A stretch of DNA of 64,000 nucleotides from Ruminococcus flavefaciens (GTDB taxonomy: Bacteria; Bacillota; Clostridia; Oscillospirales; Ruminococcaceae), in the NCBI GenBank assembly GCA_023663905.1, contig JAMPGO010000001.1, positions 173,940-237,939 on the forward strand, given 5' to 3'. Shown one piece after another: positions 7,810 to 16,997 of this stretch (position 1 is the stretch's first letter; each line of letters begins with the position of its first letter). The position numbers were made by a program, and so were the translations under genes. The notes under the pieces are model-generated. The model did not search any database. It worked only from the letters and a program-made list of their open reading frames with translations, and was not told the DNA's origin.

Positions 7810-9495
7810 TTATTTCACTCCTGTCAGTTCTGCGAGATTGAAGTAAATATCGGTGTTGTCATAGTAACCCTCAAACAGTTCCTGCCCTTTACCCATTGCA
7901 AATACTGCTGTCGGAAGTCCCGTGTGACTGTAGCTTGTAAAAGCAATACCGGATTTATTATTGAGGATATGAGTGATTGTAACGGACAGAGGTTCATAAG
8001 TACCATAAAGTTCATATTCCTGCTGAGAAAGTTGTTCTTCCGAATCGCTGAGAGTTTTGTCATAAGCGTTTTTCAGCTTTTCAAGTTCATATTCAGTAAG
8101 CACAAGTTTTCCTGAAGTTACACCTGTCGGGTGATTGTCCGCACTGTCTTCTGCAACACCGTTTTCAGCCTTTTCACCTGATGCTTCTTCCGTCACAAGA
8201 CCGAAAAGTTCTGAAACATCTTTCATCACATCATCAAACCCCGTTTTGTTTTCCTTGTATTTTGAGACATATTCATCATCAAATTTCTGGAAACTGATTT
8301 TCTGATTTGACAGATTTTGCAGGAATGTATCATAATTTGTACCGGCATAACCTATTGTCAGACCTCCTGTTTCGTGGTCTCCTGTAACGATTATAAGAGT
8401 TTCGTCAGGGTGTTCATTGTAAAAATCAATTGCTGTCTGAACCGAATCCGAAAAAGCCTGTGTATCATGCATGGTAGAAGCTGCGTCGTTTGCATGACAA
8501 GCCCAGTCAATTTTGCCACCCTCAATCATCATGAAAAATCCGTTATCATTGTTTTCGTAAAGGCATTCAATTCCTTTTTCCACATAATCGGAAATAGTCC
8601 ACTGATTATTAGTACGGTCAATTTCATATGCCATTGCATCACTGTCCGCAAGGTTTTCATCTATCATGATGACGTTGCCTGTCTGTGCGGAAACTTTTTC
8701 CGCCTCCGCCTGACTTTTTACAACTGTATATCCTGCATCTTCCGCAAGTTCATAAAGGTCTTTTTTGTCATTGTCACTTCCTGTAGGTTTGAGCAGTCCA
8801 CCACCTGCAAAATATTCAAACCCGCTGTCAATAAGTTCAAGACCAATTTCGTAATAATTAGAACGGCTTGTCTGATGACAGTAATAAGCGGCAGGAGTAG
8901 CGTGATTGAGATTGACTGTAGAAACAATTCCGACCTTATACCCAAGCTGTTTATGGAGCTTTTCGGAAATTGTTTCATAGCTGACTGTTCCCGTTTCGTC
9001 CATGTTGATAGTACCGCTGTATGTTTTGTTGCCTGTGGAAAGTGATGTAGCAGTAGATGCCGAATCGGGACAGAATGATGTGCTGTCATAGGTCTGCGCA
9101 CTTCCTGCCACCGGAAAGCTGAGGAAACTAAGAGAGTCGCTGTCCTTTGTAAGAGTAGTACCGTTGTCTTTACTGCCCATACTTGTGCCGTTTTTCAGAG
9201 CGTTAAGGTAATAATTTGTACTCTGAATCTGCGGATAGGACATTCCGTCGCCGATAAACATAAAAATGTACTTCGGAACATTACTTTCCTGTGGCTTTAC
9301 ATCTGATGCATTTGTAAGCGGTTCGGAAACGTTTTTCTCACTTGTCTGCACCTCGCTGTTGACAGTAACAGCATTCTGTGAAGAATTTCCGCTGTCTGTA
9401 GAGTTTTCATTTTCTGACGAACTGCAACCTACGGTACTTGTCGCCATTGCAATAGTGAGCAGAAAAGCCATTGCAATTTTAGTGTATTTTCCCAT
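7810..9495 (-). CDS. phoA: Alkaline phosphatase, lipoprotein
   Basis: A 561-aa secreted phosphomonoesterase that releases phosphate from organic esters. The N-terminus has a signal peptide with lipobox 'TSTVGC' (Cys24) followed by a Ser/Asn-rich tether. Metal and active-site motifs are present: 'FIGDGMSYPQ' (Asp83), the nucleophile segment 'CPDSASTATSLSTGNKT' (Asp144-Ser145-Ala), 'EGGKIDWACHANDA', 'VTGDHETGG' and the late 'SYSHTGLP' histidine. An acidic insert near residues 420-450 is unusual. ATG follows AAGGAG. It lies downstream of phoR but behind that gene's terminator, and has its own -10 (TATAAT on the minus strand, 9541-9546) without a good -35, as expected of a PhoB/PhoP-activated gene. 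Confidence 0.93.
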   Translation of the reverse strand: MGKYTKIAMAFLLTIAMATSTVGCSSSENENSTDSGNSSQNAVTVNSEVQTSEKNVSEPLTNASDVKPQESNVPKYIFMFIGDGMSYPQIQSTNYYLNALKNGTSMGSKDNGTTLTKDSDSLSFLSFPVAGSAQTYDSTSFCPDSASTATSLSTGNKTYSGTINMDETGTVSYETISEKLHKQLGYKVGIVSTVNLNHATPAAYYCHQTSRSNYYEIGLELIDSGFEYFAGGGLLKPTGSDNDKKDLYELAEDAGYTVVKSQAEAEKVSAQTGNVIMIDENLADSDAMAYEIDRTNNQWTISDYVEKGIECLYENNDNGFFMMIEGGKIDWACHANDAASTMHDTQAFSDSVQTAIDFYNEHPDETLIIVTGDHETGGLTIGYAGTNYDTFLQNLSNQKISFQKFDDEYVSKYKENKTGFDDVMKDVSELFGLVTEEASGEKAENGVAEDSADNHPTGVTSGKLVLTEYELEKLKNAYDKTLSDSEEQLSQQEYELYGTYEPLSVTITHILNNKSGIAFTSYSHTGLPTAVFAMGKGQELFEGYYDNTDIYFNLAELTGVK

Positions 9496-9626
9496 ACTTG
9501 TTTCTCCTTAAATTTAATTTTTATTCCTCGGAACAATTATATTATACCACTTTGATTTTATTTTAAAAATCATATTTGGATAAAATGTATATAAAATTTA
9601 TGTAAAGATATAATTTCAGACAAAAT

Positions 9627-9656
9627 AAAAATACAGCCTATAAAGCTGTATTTTTT
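9627..9656 (-). terminator. Terminator after phoR
   Basis: The stem AAAATACAGC/GCTGTATTTT with a short loop is T-flanked on both sides. It follows the phoR stop on the minus strand and separates phoB-phoR from phoA. Confidence 0.75.
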
Positions 9657-9663
9657 TATTTTA

Positions 9664-11319
9664 TTATTGTTTCGGAAATTTAATTGTAATTGAAGTACCT
9701 TTGTTTATCTGACTTTCAAGAGTTATTTTAGCATTATGAAATAAAGCCCCGTGCTTGACAATAGATAATCCGAGACCTGTTCCGCCCTTTTCTTTTGAAC
9801 GTGATTTATCGACACGGTAAAATCTTTCAAAAATTCTGTTCTGAGAATTTTCAGGAATACCTATTCCATTGTCACGAACTGTAAGTATCACTTCATTGTC
9901 AGTATTTTTTATAATTATGTCAACTTTTCCGCTGTCATTGTTGTATTTTATGGCATTGTCACATAAGTTGTAAATTATTTCGTCAAGTATTTTCCGAACC
10001 CCGTATATCTGTACTTCTTCACCGATAACATTTATTTCTATGCTTTTTTTATCCGCCTGAGATTTCAGACGTTCAGCGATTTCTTCGGAAAGTCCATACA
10101 AATCAACATCTTCTTTGATAAAAATATTATTTTTTTCATCAAGTTCTGATATTCTGATAATGTCAATAACAAGTGAAATAAGTCGCTGTGCCTCATCATA
10201 AATTGACTTTGAAAAGTCTTTTACTGTGATTTCATCAACTCCGCCGTTCATCATCATTTCTGCAAAACCTGAAATTGATGTCAGAGGAGTTTTCAATTCG
10301 TGTGAAACATTTGAAGTAAATTCTCTCCGCATATTTTCACGCTGAATTTTTTCCGTAATATCAATGATAACTATGAATGCACCAATAATTTCAGAATTTT
10401 CATAGACAGGGTTTGAAATAATATTATAATGCCTGTCGTCTGATACCATTTCATTTTCAAAATGTTCACCGATAAGCGATTTTTCAACGGACTGTCTGAA
10501 AACTTTGCTCCTGTTAACTGAAAATACATTGTTGTTGACGTTTTCGCCTGAATTAAGTAATTTTTTTGCAGATGTGTTACAAATCAGAATCTGCATATTC
10601 TTGTCGATTACAAGCAGTCCTTCTGACATATTTTCTGTAATAAGAGCAAATTCTTCCTGTTGTTTTTTAGCATCATAAAGCTGTTTCTGAATAGTCTTGT
10701 GCTGGGAGGATATTTTACTCAACAATGGTGAAAGTTCCTCATAAGTATTGTTGTTTTCGGGATTTTCAAGGTCAATTTCATTTATCGGATTTACGATATT
10801 TTTTGAAACACGGCTTGACAGAACAAACGACAATATAAGCGTAATAATTACAACTACTGCTATAGGCTGGGAAAGTCCGAGAAGTACTATTATTACAGTA
10901 TACTGTTTGGCAGAAATACGTAATATACTGCCGTCTTTGAGTGTTTGTGCATAATAGATTGTTTTTTCCGTGAGTGTTTCGGAGTATCTCACACTTGTGC
11001 CACAGCCATTTTTGATAGCCTTTTTTATTTCCTCACGGTCAAGATGATTTTCAAGTCTGTCTGCCTCAACAGAAGTATCAGCAATAACCGTGCCGTCTGC
11101 TGAAATAAGCGTTATACGCTTTTCGTCGTTTGCCACGCTATCTAAATAGCCTGCTCCCTCATTTTCAATCGCACTTGCAATATACATTGCCTCGTTTTTG
11201 AGTTCCTGTTCAAGCTGTGACTGAAAATAATCAAACAGTATTCCGATTGTCATTACAAAACTTGATATAATCACGATTATTGCCATAATCAGAAACGAAC
11301 GGAATATTTTTTTATGCAT
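9664..11319 (-). CDS. phoR: Phosphate-sensing histidine kinase
   Basis: About 550 aa. It has a transmembrane helix at residues ~10-32, an extracytoplasmic sensor region, a second helix near 145-170, a linker, a PAS domain ('ENMSEGLLVIDKNMQIL'), the phosphoacceptor motif 'NVSHELKTPLTSISGF' (His near 340) and the ATPase motifs 'NLCDNAIKYNN', 'VRDNGIGIPE' and 'GGTGLGLSIVKHG'. This is the PhoR/WalK layout; it phosphorylates PhoB when phosphate is scarce and is silenced via PstB-PhoU. GTG 11328, ATG 11325 and ATG 11319 are possible starts; 11319 has the best spacing from AGGTG. It overlaps the end of phoB by a few codons, so the two are co-translated. Confidence 0.92.
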   Translation of the reverse strand: MHKKIFRSFLIMAIIVIISSFVMTIGILFDYFQSQLEQELKNEAMYIASAIENEGAGYLDSVANDEKRITLISADGTVIADTSVEADRLENHLDREEIKKAIKNGCGTSVRYSETLTEKTIYYAQTLKDGSILRISAKQYTVIIVLLGLSQPIAVVVIITLILSFVLSSRVSKNIVNPINEIDLENPENNNTYEELSPLLSKISSQHKTIQKQLYDAKKQQEEFALITENMSEGLLVIDKNMQILICNTSAKKLLNSGENVNNNVFSVNRSKVFRQSVEKSLIGEHFENEMVSDDRHYNIISNPVYENSEIIGAFIVIIDITEKIQRENMRREFTSNVSHELKTPLTSISGFAEMMMNGGVDEITVKDFSKSIYDEAQRLISLVIDIIRISELDEKNNIFIKEDVDLYGLSEEIAERLKSQADKKSIEINVIGEEVQIYGVRKILDEIIYNLCDNAIKYNNDSGKVDIIIKNTDNEVILTVRDNGIGIPENSQNRIFERFYRVDKSRSKEKGGTGLGLSIVKHGALFHNAKITLESQINKGTSITIKFPKQ

Positions 11320-11989
11320 TCTCATCACCTGACAATCTGTAACCGACGTTCTTTATAGTATGAATATATTTTCCAGCATTACCGAGTTTGGTTCTCAGAT
11401 TTTTTATATGAACGTCAAGCGTCCTTGATTCTCCGTAATATTCGCCCCATACTTTAGAAAAAAGCGTTTCACGTGTAACTGCTTTTCCGTCAGCCTCAAG
11501 AAGTATTTCAAGTATTGAATACTCCTTGAAAGAAAGATTTATTTCGTTTCCGTCAACCGTAACAGTGTGCTTTTCCGTATCAAGTTCAAGCGTGCCGATT
11601 TTATAAATCCTGTTTTCAGGCATAATTCTTGCACGTCTTAGAACCGCACGTATTCTTGAAACAAGTTCAGTCATGCCAAACGGTTTGGATATATAATCAT
11701 CTGCACCCATATCAAGACCAGTCACTTTATCAAATTCGCTGTCCTTAGCCGTAAGCATTATTACAGGTATGAATTTATCGTCCGCACGGATTTTTTTAAG
11801 AATAGTCAGACCGTCTTCTTCAGGCAACATAATGTCAAGCAGTATCAGGTCGGCTTTTTTGTTTCTGTATTCGGCATAAAATTCACTCGGAAGTGCAAAT
11901 CCAACCGCATTATAGCCCTCTCTCGTCAGTGCATAGCACACAAGTTTGCGGATATTATCATCATCTTCAACTAAATAAATATTTTCCAT
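11312..11989 (-). CDS. phoB: Phosphate response regulator, PhoB/PhoP type
   Basis: A 225-aa two-domain regulator. The receiver domain has the acidic pair in 'VEDDDNIRK', the phosphorylated Asp in 'LILLDIMLPEEDGL' (near residue 53), 'VIMLTAKDS' and the lysine of 'YISKPFG'. The C-terminal winged helix has 'VTRETLFSKVWGEYYG' and 'RTLDVHIKNLRTKLG', the recognition helix and wing of the OmpR family. ATG follows AGGAGGG. It should bind TTTACA-type direct repeats like those upstream of pstS. It sits between phoU and phoR in the same direction. Confidence 0.94.
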   Translation of the reverse strand: MENIYLVEDDDNIRKLVCYALTREGYNAVGFALPSEFYAEYRNKKADLILLDIMLPEEDGLTILKKIRADDKFIPVIMLTAKDSEFDKVTGLDMGADDYISKPFGMTELVSRIRAVLRRARIMPENRIYKIGTLELDTEKHTVTVDGNEINLSFKEYSILEILLEADGKAVTRETLFSKVWGEYYGESRTLDVHIKNLRTKLGNAGKYIHTIKNVGYRLSGDENA

Positions 11990-12034
11990 AATAACCCTCC
12001 TTTACTGATATTATACACCTGTTTTGTGAACAAT

Positions 12035-12676
12035 TCAAGATTTATGACTTCCTGTCAATGAAAAAATCACCCATTCCGCAACATTCTCCGCATGGTCGCC
12101 GATTCTCTCAAAGTATTTTGCAATCATCAGCATATCAATAAGAGATTCCGCATTATCTGTGCCGTTCTGTACAGCATTTATAAGCTGATTCTTTGTTTTA
12201 ATGAAAAGCTCGTCCATTTTGTCGTCCATAGCAATTACAGAATAAGCAATATCCGTGCTTTTCCTGACATATGAATCAACGCTGTTCATTACCATATTAA
12301 CCGCTGTTTCAGCCATATCAGTGATATGCACCTGTGACTGAAAATCAGTATTTGTAATGTATTCAGCAATTTCCGCAATATCTTCCGCCTGGTCTCCGAT
12401 ACGCTCCATATCTGAAATCATTTTCAGTGCTGATGTAATCATTCTGAAATCCGTAGCAACCGGTTGCTGATGTATCAGAAGTTTCATACATAACGATTCT
12501 ATGTCACGTTCCTTGTGGTCAATCATTTTTTCCGTTTCGACAGCGTTTTCTTTCATTTCCGGATTTCGTTCTGTCAGGCATTTCACCGCATAGCTTATAG
12601 CCTCCTCGCACAATGCACCCATCTGCATTAATTCAGTGTTCAACTGAAAAAGCTGTTTTTCAAATCTTTCTCTCAT
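12035..12676 (-). CDS. phoU: Phosphate transport system regulator PhoU
   Basis: About 213 aa, all-helical, with the two three-helix bundles typical of PhoU. The metal-binding-like motifs are 'KMISDMERIGDQAEDIAE' in the first half and 'IAKYFERIGDHAENVAEW' in the second. PhoU couples PstB activity to PhoR and dampens both. ATG 12676 is preferred (GGAAGG ten bases upstream, overlapping the end of pstB); a TTG at 12685 is possible. Directly downstream of pstB and upstream of phoB. Confidence 0.94.
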   Translation of the reverse strand: MRERFEKQLFQLNTELMQMGALCEEAISYAVKCLTERNPEMKENAVETEKMIDHKERDIESLCMKLLIHQQPVATDFRMITSALKMISDMERIGDQAEDIAEIAEYITNTDFQSQVHITDMAETAVNMVMNSVDSYVRKSTDIAYSVIAMDDKMDELFIKTKNQLINAVQNGTDNAESLIDMLMIAKYFERIGDHAENVAEWVIFSLTGSHKS

Positions 12677-12677
12677 A

Positions 12678-13427
12678 TCAACCAAACCTTCCTGTTATGT
12701 AGTCTTCCGTGCGTTTGTCTTTTGGAGCAGTGAACATCTTGTCTGTATCGTCAAACTCAATGACTTCACCCAACAGGAAAAATGCTGTCTTGTCGGCAAT
12801 CCTCGTAGCCTGTTGCATATTGTGAGTAACCATAATAATAGTATATTTTTCACGGAGTTCAATCGCCAAATCCTCTATTTTTGATGTTGAAATAGGGTCT
12901 AATGCGGAGGTAGGCTCGTCCATAAGGAGTATTTCAGGCTCAACCGCTAAAGCCCTTGCAATACAAAGTCTCTGTTGTTGTCCGCCACTCATGCCTAAAG
13001 CACTTTTTTTGAGTTTGTCCTTACATTCGTCCCATATTGCCGCTTTTTTAAGGGAAGTTTCCACTATCTCGTCAAGCTGTCCTCTGGACTTTACACCGTG
13101 TATCCTCGGACCATATGCGATATTGTCGTATATACTCATAGGGAACGGATTAGGTTTCTGAAATACCATTCCCACACGTTTGCGGAGAATATTAACATCA
13201 AAATTTCTGTAAATATTCTCACCGCCGAGAGTTATTTCACCCTCGATTTTACAGCCTTCAACAAGGTCATTCATACGGTTGAGAGATTTAAGAAACGTGG
13301 ACTTTCCACAGCCTGAAGGTCCAATCATTGCCGTTATCTGTTTTTCAGGCAAGGAAAGATTCACATCTTTCAGTGCATGGAAATTTCCGTACCATAAATT
13401 CATATTTTTAGCCTCGATAATGTCCAT
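12678..13427 (-). CDS. pstB: Phosphate ABC transporter ATP-binding protein
   Basis: About 249 aa with Walker A '[17 protein letters not shown]', Q-loop '[15 protein letters not shown]', ABC signature '[19 protein letters not shown]', Walker B '[12 protein letters not shown]' and the switch histidine in 'VTHNMQQA'. It powers high-affinity phosphate import with PstA and PstC. The ATG at 13427 comes 8 bases after AAAGG and immediately follows the pstA stop. Family-typical length and the PstB-specific 'PNPFP' motif make the call firm. Confidence 0.96.
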   Translation of the reverse strand: MDIIEAKNMNLWYGNFHALKDVNLSLPEKQITAMIGPSGCGKSTFLKSLNRMNDLVEGCKIEGEITLGGENIYRNFDVNILRKRVGMVFQKPNPFPMSIYDNIAYGPRIHGVKSRGQLDEIVETSLKKAAIWDECKDKLKKSALGMSGGQQQRLCIARALAVEPEILLMDEPTSALDPISTSKIEDLAIELREKYTIIMVTHNMQQATRIADKTAFFLLGEVIEFDDTDKMFTAPKDKRTEDYITGRFG

Positions 13428-13428
13428 A

Positions 13429-14289
13429 TTATACACCTTTCTTTAATTTTTTTGCTACATACTTTGCAGACAGATTTATAATCAGCGTAAGAACAAGAAG
13501 TATTGTCGCAATTGCAAATGCCGTATCAAAATCGCCACGTTCCTTAGCGTACATATACAGGGAAACTGTCAGCGTTGAACCTGCATTATTAGTAGAAACT
13601 GCGTCGATTATGCCGAGCATTTCGTTTGCCATTCCTGCTGTAAAAAGAAGTGCTGCACTTTCGCCGATAATTCTACCTGTTGCAAGAATACAACCAGTAA
13701 CAATACCGTCTGTTGCCGACGGAAGAACAGCTGTGCGTATCATGTACCATTTACCTGCTCCGAGAGCAAGTCCACCCTCACGGTAACTATCCGGAACTGT
13801 TTTCAGGCTTTCCTGAGTTGTTCTGATAATGGTCGGCAAAGTCATAATTACAAGCGTTAACGCACCTGCTAAAAGACTTGTACCGAGTGAACAGAACTGA
13901 ACAAATATAAGCATTCCGACAAGTCCGTAAATGATTGACGGTATACCTGCAAGTGTTTCAGTGGCAAGCTCAATAATTCTGACTGCTTTTTTATTTTTGG
14001 CGTATTCATTCAGATAAATTGCCGAACCACCCCCCAGCGGAAGAACAATAACAAGCGTCATCAGAATTATGTACAGCGTGTTAAGAATATTAGGCAATAT
14101 TCCGACCGTTTCGTCAAGCAGACTGGGCTTTGAAGTCAGCAGAGTAACTGTAATATGCGGAAGTCCTTTATAAAGAATACAAGCCACAATGCCAAGCAGG
14201 AGCAGGCATATAAAACCTGTTGCTGTCCATATTAAGCCGTTAAGAAAAGCAATTTTTACCTTGCGTTTCTTTGAAATCGTTTCATTCAT
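13429..14289 (-). CDS. pstA: Phosphate ABC transporter permease PstA
   Basis: A 286-aa permease with about six transmembrane segments. It has the EAA-type loop near residue 170 ('[19 protein letters not shown]') that contacts PstB, and the substrate-channel region '[18 protein letters not shown]'. It pairs with PstC to form the membrane channel for phosphate. The start ATG overlaps the pstC stop (TAATG) and follows GGAAGG, so translation is coupled. Confidence 0.95.
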   Translation of the reverse strand: MNETISKKRKVKIAFLNGLIWTATGFICLLLLGIVACILYKGLPHITVTLLTSKPSLLDETVGILPNILNTLYIILMTLVIVLPLGGGSAIYLNEYAKNKKAVRIIELATETLAGIPSIIYGLVGMLIFVQFCSLGTSLLAGALTLVIMTLPTIIRTTQESLKTVPDSYREGGLALGAGKWYMIRTAVLPSATDGIVTGCILATGRIIGESAALLFTAGMANEMLGIIDAVSTNNAGSTLTVSLYMYAKERGDFDTAFAIATILLVLTLIINLSAKYVAKKLKKGV

Positions 14290-15218
14290 TATTTTTCCTT
14301 CCTTTTGATTACAAAATTAAGTATCATATTTATTGCAAGAATGAATATGAAAAGCACAAGTGCGATTGAAAAAAGTGCCTGTCTCTGCAATCCTGACGAA
14401 TATGACATTTCACTTGCAACCGCCGTTGTAAGAAAGCGTACACTTCCGAAAAGTTTAGGCATATTTGCGACATTTCCCGATACCATCATAACCGCCATAG
14501 CCTCACCGATTGCCCTGCCTATTCCGAGTACAACAGATGCGAGTATTCCGCTTTTTGACGCCGGTAAAGTCACTTTAAAAATAGTTTCAGTTTTGGTTGC
14601 ACCAAGTGCAAGTGAAGCCTCTTCATACTCTTTCGGAACTGCACGTATAGCCGTTTCCGATACGGAAATGACAGACGGCAGAATCATTATTGCAAGAACG
14701 ATTATTGCAGAAAAAAGATTTGCACCGTCAGGAAGACTGAAAATTTCCCTGACTGCTGGTACAATAAGTATCATTCCGACAAGTCCGTAAACTACCGACG
14801 GAATGCCTGACATAAGACTTACAGCATTGCTTACAATAGAAGAGCTTTTCTTTCCGGCAATTTTCGCAAGAAATACCGCACATAAAATTCCAATCGGTAC
14901 GCCTATTATAATCGCTCCCAGTGTTCCGTAAACGGACGACATTATAAACGGAAGTATTCCATAAGACGCATCTTTTGCCGTTGATGCCCATTTTGTACCG
15001 AAAATAAAATCTGTAAAGCCGATTTCTGCAATTGCTGGAGTTCCCGATATAACAAGAAATACTGTTATAAGAAGTACAAATCCGACTGCAATAAATCCGC
15101 ATACCGTTAAAGTCATATTCATGGACTTTTCAATGATTTTAGCCGTTTTTCGCATTTTACTTGTTTTAAAAGCAACAGCCGGAGCTTCAATCACATTACT
15201 TTTCAACGGGGACTGCAC
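14289..15218 (-). CDS. pstC: Phosphate ABC transporter permease PstC
   Basis: A 309-aa permease with about six transmembrane segments. Family landmarks are 'SLMSGIPSVVYGLVGM' in the middle and the cytoplasmic coupling loop 'VPKEYEEASLALGATKTET'. The start is uncertain: GTG 15218 overlaps the end of pstS and follows AAAGGCAG, while TTG or GTG codons just downstream (about 15206 or 15194) are possible. It is followed by pstA with a one-base overlap. Confidence 0.94.
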   Translation of the reverse strand: MQSPLKSNVIEAPAVAFKTSKMRKTAKIIEKSMNMTLTVCGFIAVGFVLLITVFLVISGTPAIAEIGFTDFIFGTKWASTAKDASYGILPFIMSSVYGTLGAIIIGVPIGILCAVFLAKIAGKKSSSIVSNAVSLMSGIPSVVYGLVGMILIVPAVREIFSLPDGANLFSAIIVLAIMILPSVISVSETAIRAVPKEYEEASLALGATKTETIFKVTLPASKSGILASVVLGIGRAIGEAMAVMMVSGNVANMPKLFGSVRFLTTAVASEMSYSSGLQRQALFSIALVLFIFILAINMILNFVIKRKEK

Positions 15219-15999
15219 CTGCCTTTAAAATATACTTGTCAGCTGAACTGCTCATACAGAAATCAAAGAAATTCTGTGCCTCGTCTGAAAGTTTCTTATT
15301 TTTCGGAGTAACAAGAACAAAATCTCTCTGTACTTTATAACTTCCATTGAGAATAGTATCATTTGTTGGCATTATTCCCTCCACACTTACAGCCGTTACC
15401 GAATCACTTACAGAGGCAAGTGAGGCGTAACCTATTGCATTAGGATTTGAAGATACTGTCTGTACAACATCGCCTGTAGAAGTGAGTTCCTGTGCATATT
15501 TGCATAAATCGGAAACGCCTATTACAGACTCAAAACCGTCTCTTGTGCCTGACGCTGCTTCTCTGCCAATACACACAACAGGAGTATCAGCACCGCCAAG
15601 CTCGCTCCAGTTTGTGATTTCGCCTGTGTAAATCTGTACGATTTCGTTCACAGTTAAATCAGTTACAGTATTTTCAGGATTTACAATAACTGCAATGCCG
15701 TCAACTGCAACGATAGTTTCGTTGAGCTCTGCTTTTTCCTCATCTTTCAGACTTCTGCTTGAAAGTCCGATGTCGCAACGTCCCTCCTGTACCGCCTGAA
15801 TGCCTGAACCTGAACCCGTCGGATTATAGGTTACCTTTATATCGGAATTTTCAGCCATATATGCCTCGCTGAGATAGCCGATAACCTTTTCCATAGATGT
15901 TGAACCGTCTGTAGAAACGGTCTTTTCTGTTGTACTTCCGCAACCTGTAAGTGCAGCAATTGCAAGAAGTGCTGAAACTGATACATTTAAAATTTTCAT
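15196..15999 (-). CDS. pstS: Phosphate-binding lipoprotein PstS
   Basis: A 267-aa solute-binding protein with a lipoprotein signal peptide (lipobox 'LTGC', Cys ~20). Phosphate-binding segments are 'TDGSTSMEKVIGYL' (the T-G-S-T/S motif), 'PTGSGSGIQAV' and 'GREAASGTRDGFE'. It captures phosphate outside the membrane and passes it to PstCA. ATG follows AAAGGAAAT. It is the first gene of the pst-pho cluster and lies downstream of a promoter with TTTACA repeats. Confidence 0.95.
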   Translation of the reverse strand: MKILNVSVSALLAIAALTGCGSTTEKTVSTDGSTSMEKVIGYLSEAYMAENSDIKVTYNPTGSGSGIQAVQEGRCDIGLSSRSLKDEEKAELNETIVAVDGIAVIVNPENTVTDLTVNEIVQIYTGEITNWSELGGADTPVVCIGREAASGTRDGFESVIGVSDLCKYAQELTSTGDVVQTVSSNPNAIGYASLASVSDSVTAVSVEGIMPTNDTILNGSYKVQRDFVLVTPKNKKLSDEAQNFFDFCMSSSADKYILKAGAVPVEK

Positions 16000-16046
16000 A
16001 CCTAATTTCCTTTCTGCTTTTTAATATGGTTTTTATCAGCATATTT

Positions 16047-16102
16047 ATTATATCTTTTTCTATGTAAATTCTGAAAGCATTTCTATGTAAATTATATGTA
16101 AA
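16047..16102 (-). promoter_or_regulatory. pstS promoter with three TTTACA Pho-box repeats
   Basis: On the minus strand TTTACA occurs at 16097-16102, 16086-16091 and 16063-16068. These start points are 11 and 23 bases apart, so the sites lie on one DNA face. A -10 TATAAT is at 16047-16052, and the expected -35 position reads TTCAGA, a poor match. In Bacillus, PhoP-P binds TT(A/T/C)ACA direct repeats at 11-base spacing in place of a -35. The layout therefore fits an activator-dependent phosphate-starvation promoter. Confidence 0.7.
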
Positions 16103-16140
16103 AAAGTGAAACGTTTTTATTAATATTTTTACTTATAATA

Positions 16141-16170
16141 AAAAACTGCCATTCAGCGTGGCAGTTTTTC
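16141..16170 (-). terminator. Terminator after the Mn catalase gene
   Basis: Stem AAAAACTGCCA/TGGCAGTTTTT with a 7-base loop, followed on the minus strand by a T-rich run. It lies just past the catalase stop. Confidence 0.85.
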
Positions 16171-16180
16171 TTTTGATTAT

Positions 16181-16849
16181 TTAATTAAATGATGAAGGTC
16201 TGACATCTGTATCAGGAAACGGGCTGTTTTTCGGTGATGGTTCGGACATACTGAAATACATTTTTGCCGCTTTTGTCGTACCAAAATCACAGTTTGAGCC
16301 TGTATTCTGCACCTTATTGAATGCCTCACGGAACATCGCATTATGTGCTTCTTCACGGTTCAGCAGAAAATCAATAGTTTCCTTTACTTTCTTGTCATCA
16401 ATTTGTCTGTAAAGATATTCATAGACTACTTTTGCTCTTTGCTCCGAAGCAATATTTGACAGCAAGTCCGCACATAAATCTCCAGTAACTGTTACATAAT
16501 CTCCCGTCCACGAATAACCGGAAGCATTGATTAATCCCGGATTCAAGCCGAGAAGTACATGGGATTCTATCTCTCCTGCGGTAACAGACTGTGCATCAAC
16601 GTCATGACCATTAAGAAGGTTTATTGTCTGTGCAACCATTTCCATATGACCAAGTTCTTCCGCTGCTATATCTAGAAACAAATCCTTGATTTCGGGGTCT
16701 TTAATGCGGAAACTCTGCGACATATACTGCATTGCTGCTTTCAGTTCACCATTCGCACCGCCGAGCTGTTCCTGCAAAAGAGCTGCATACTGCGGATTTG
16801 GCTTTTCAACTGCAACAGAATGAAATAACATTTTTTCGTGTTTGAACAT
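16181..16849 (-). CDS. Manganese catalase / CotJC-type protein
   Basis: A 222-aa four-helix-bundle protein. The dimetal ligands are visible: Glu in 'LGGANGELKAAMQYMSQ', the 'AAEELGHMEMVAQTI' E-x-x-H pair, Glu in 'ASEQRAKVVYEYLYRQ', and 'LNREEAHNAMFREAF' with its E-x-x-H pair. This is the manganese-catalase fold that converts hydrogen peroxide to water and oxygen; close relatives are the spore-coat proteins CotJC/YjqC. ATG follows GGAGG. It is the last complete gene before the right end of the insertion, with its own terminator, so it is a separate unit from pst. Confidence 0.9.
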   Translation of the reverse strand: MFKHEKMLFHSVAVEKPNPQYAALLQEQLGGANGELKAAMQYMSQSFRIKDPEIKDLFLDIAAEELGHMEMVAQTINLLNGHDVDAQSVTAGEIESHVLLGLNPGLINASGYSWTGDYVTVTGDLCADLLSNIASEQRAKVVYEYLYRQIDDKKVKETIDFLLNREEAHNAMFREAFNKVQNTGSNCDFGTTKAAKMYFSMSEPSPKNSPFPDTDVRPSSFN

Positions 16850-16884
16850 GAAATTTACCTCCGTTTCTCAAAGATAGTATTCCA

Positions 16885-16935
16885 AAAAAAGTTGTTTATT
16901 ATACATTGCAGGTATAAATAAACAACTTTTTATTA
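16885..16935. repeat. Long inverted repeat upstream of the Mn catalase
   Basis: The arms AAAAAGTTGTTTATT and AATAAACAACTTTTT are perfectly complementary over 15 bases and flank ~20 bases that begin and end ATAC/GTAT. It lies about 40 bases before the catalase start and could be an operator, a terminator, or part of the insertion end. Confidence 0.6.
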
Positions 16936-16948
16936 CTTTTATTTAATA

Positions 16949-16966
16949 ATATGCAAAGTCGGCTGT
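16949..16966 (+). repeat. 18-bp inverted repeat, right copy
   Basis: The bases ATATGCAAAGTCGGCTGT match 5853-5870 exactly in the opposite orientation. This copy lies about 30 bases inside the right junction of the insertion. Confidence 0.7.
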
Positions 16967-16997
16967 CGGAAAATTTCTATGTTAAGGTATCACAAAT

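Larger units (their letters stand above)
4465..16997. mobile_element. 12.5-kb insertion inside the primase-helicase gene, carrying the phosphate regulon
   Basis: The ends are defined by the two halves of the primase-helicase: joining the 5' half at TGG (4462-4464) to the 3' half at TGG (16997-16999) restores a continuous protein (...LLIG-TAITNMSMKN...). Just inside each end are imperfect inverted sequences: ACCTTAAC then AAATTaCCGA at 4480-4503, and its mirror ACCTTAAC (16988-16981) then AAATTttCCGA. A large serine recombinase C-terminus ends about 55 bases from the left end, where such genes commonly sit. Contents: recombinase remnant, ATP-grasp gene, small gene, an oriT-like block, YibE/F, phoA, phoR, phoB, phoU, pstBACS and a Mn catalase. 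The recombinase is decayed, so the insertion is probably fixed. Confidence 0.72.

Noticed and set aside
8317..9045. Long frame opposite the alkaline phosphatase gene
   Set aside because: It is Cys/Ile/Phe-rich antisense of a clear PhoA coding region, without a promoter or ribosome site.
4465..16997. Inversion as the cause of the split primase-helicase gene
   Set aside because: Both halves keep the same orientation and order, which an insertion explains and a simple inversion does not.
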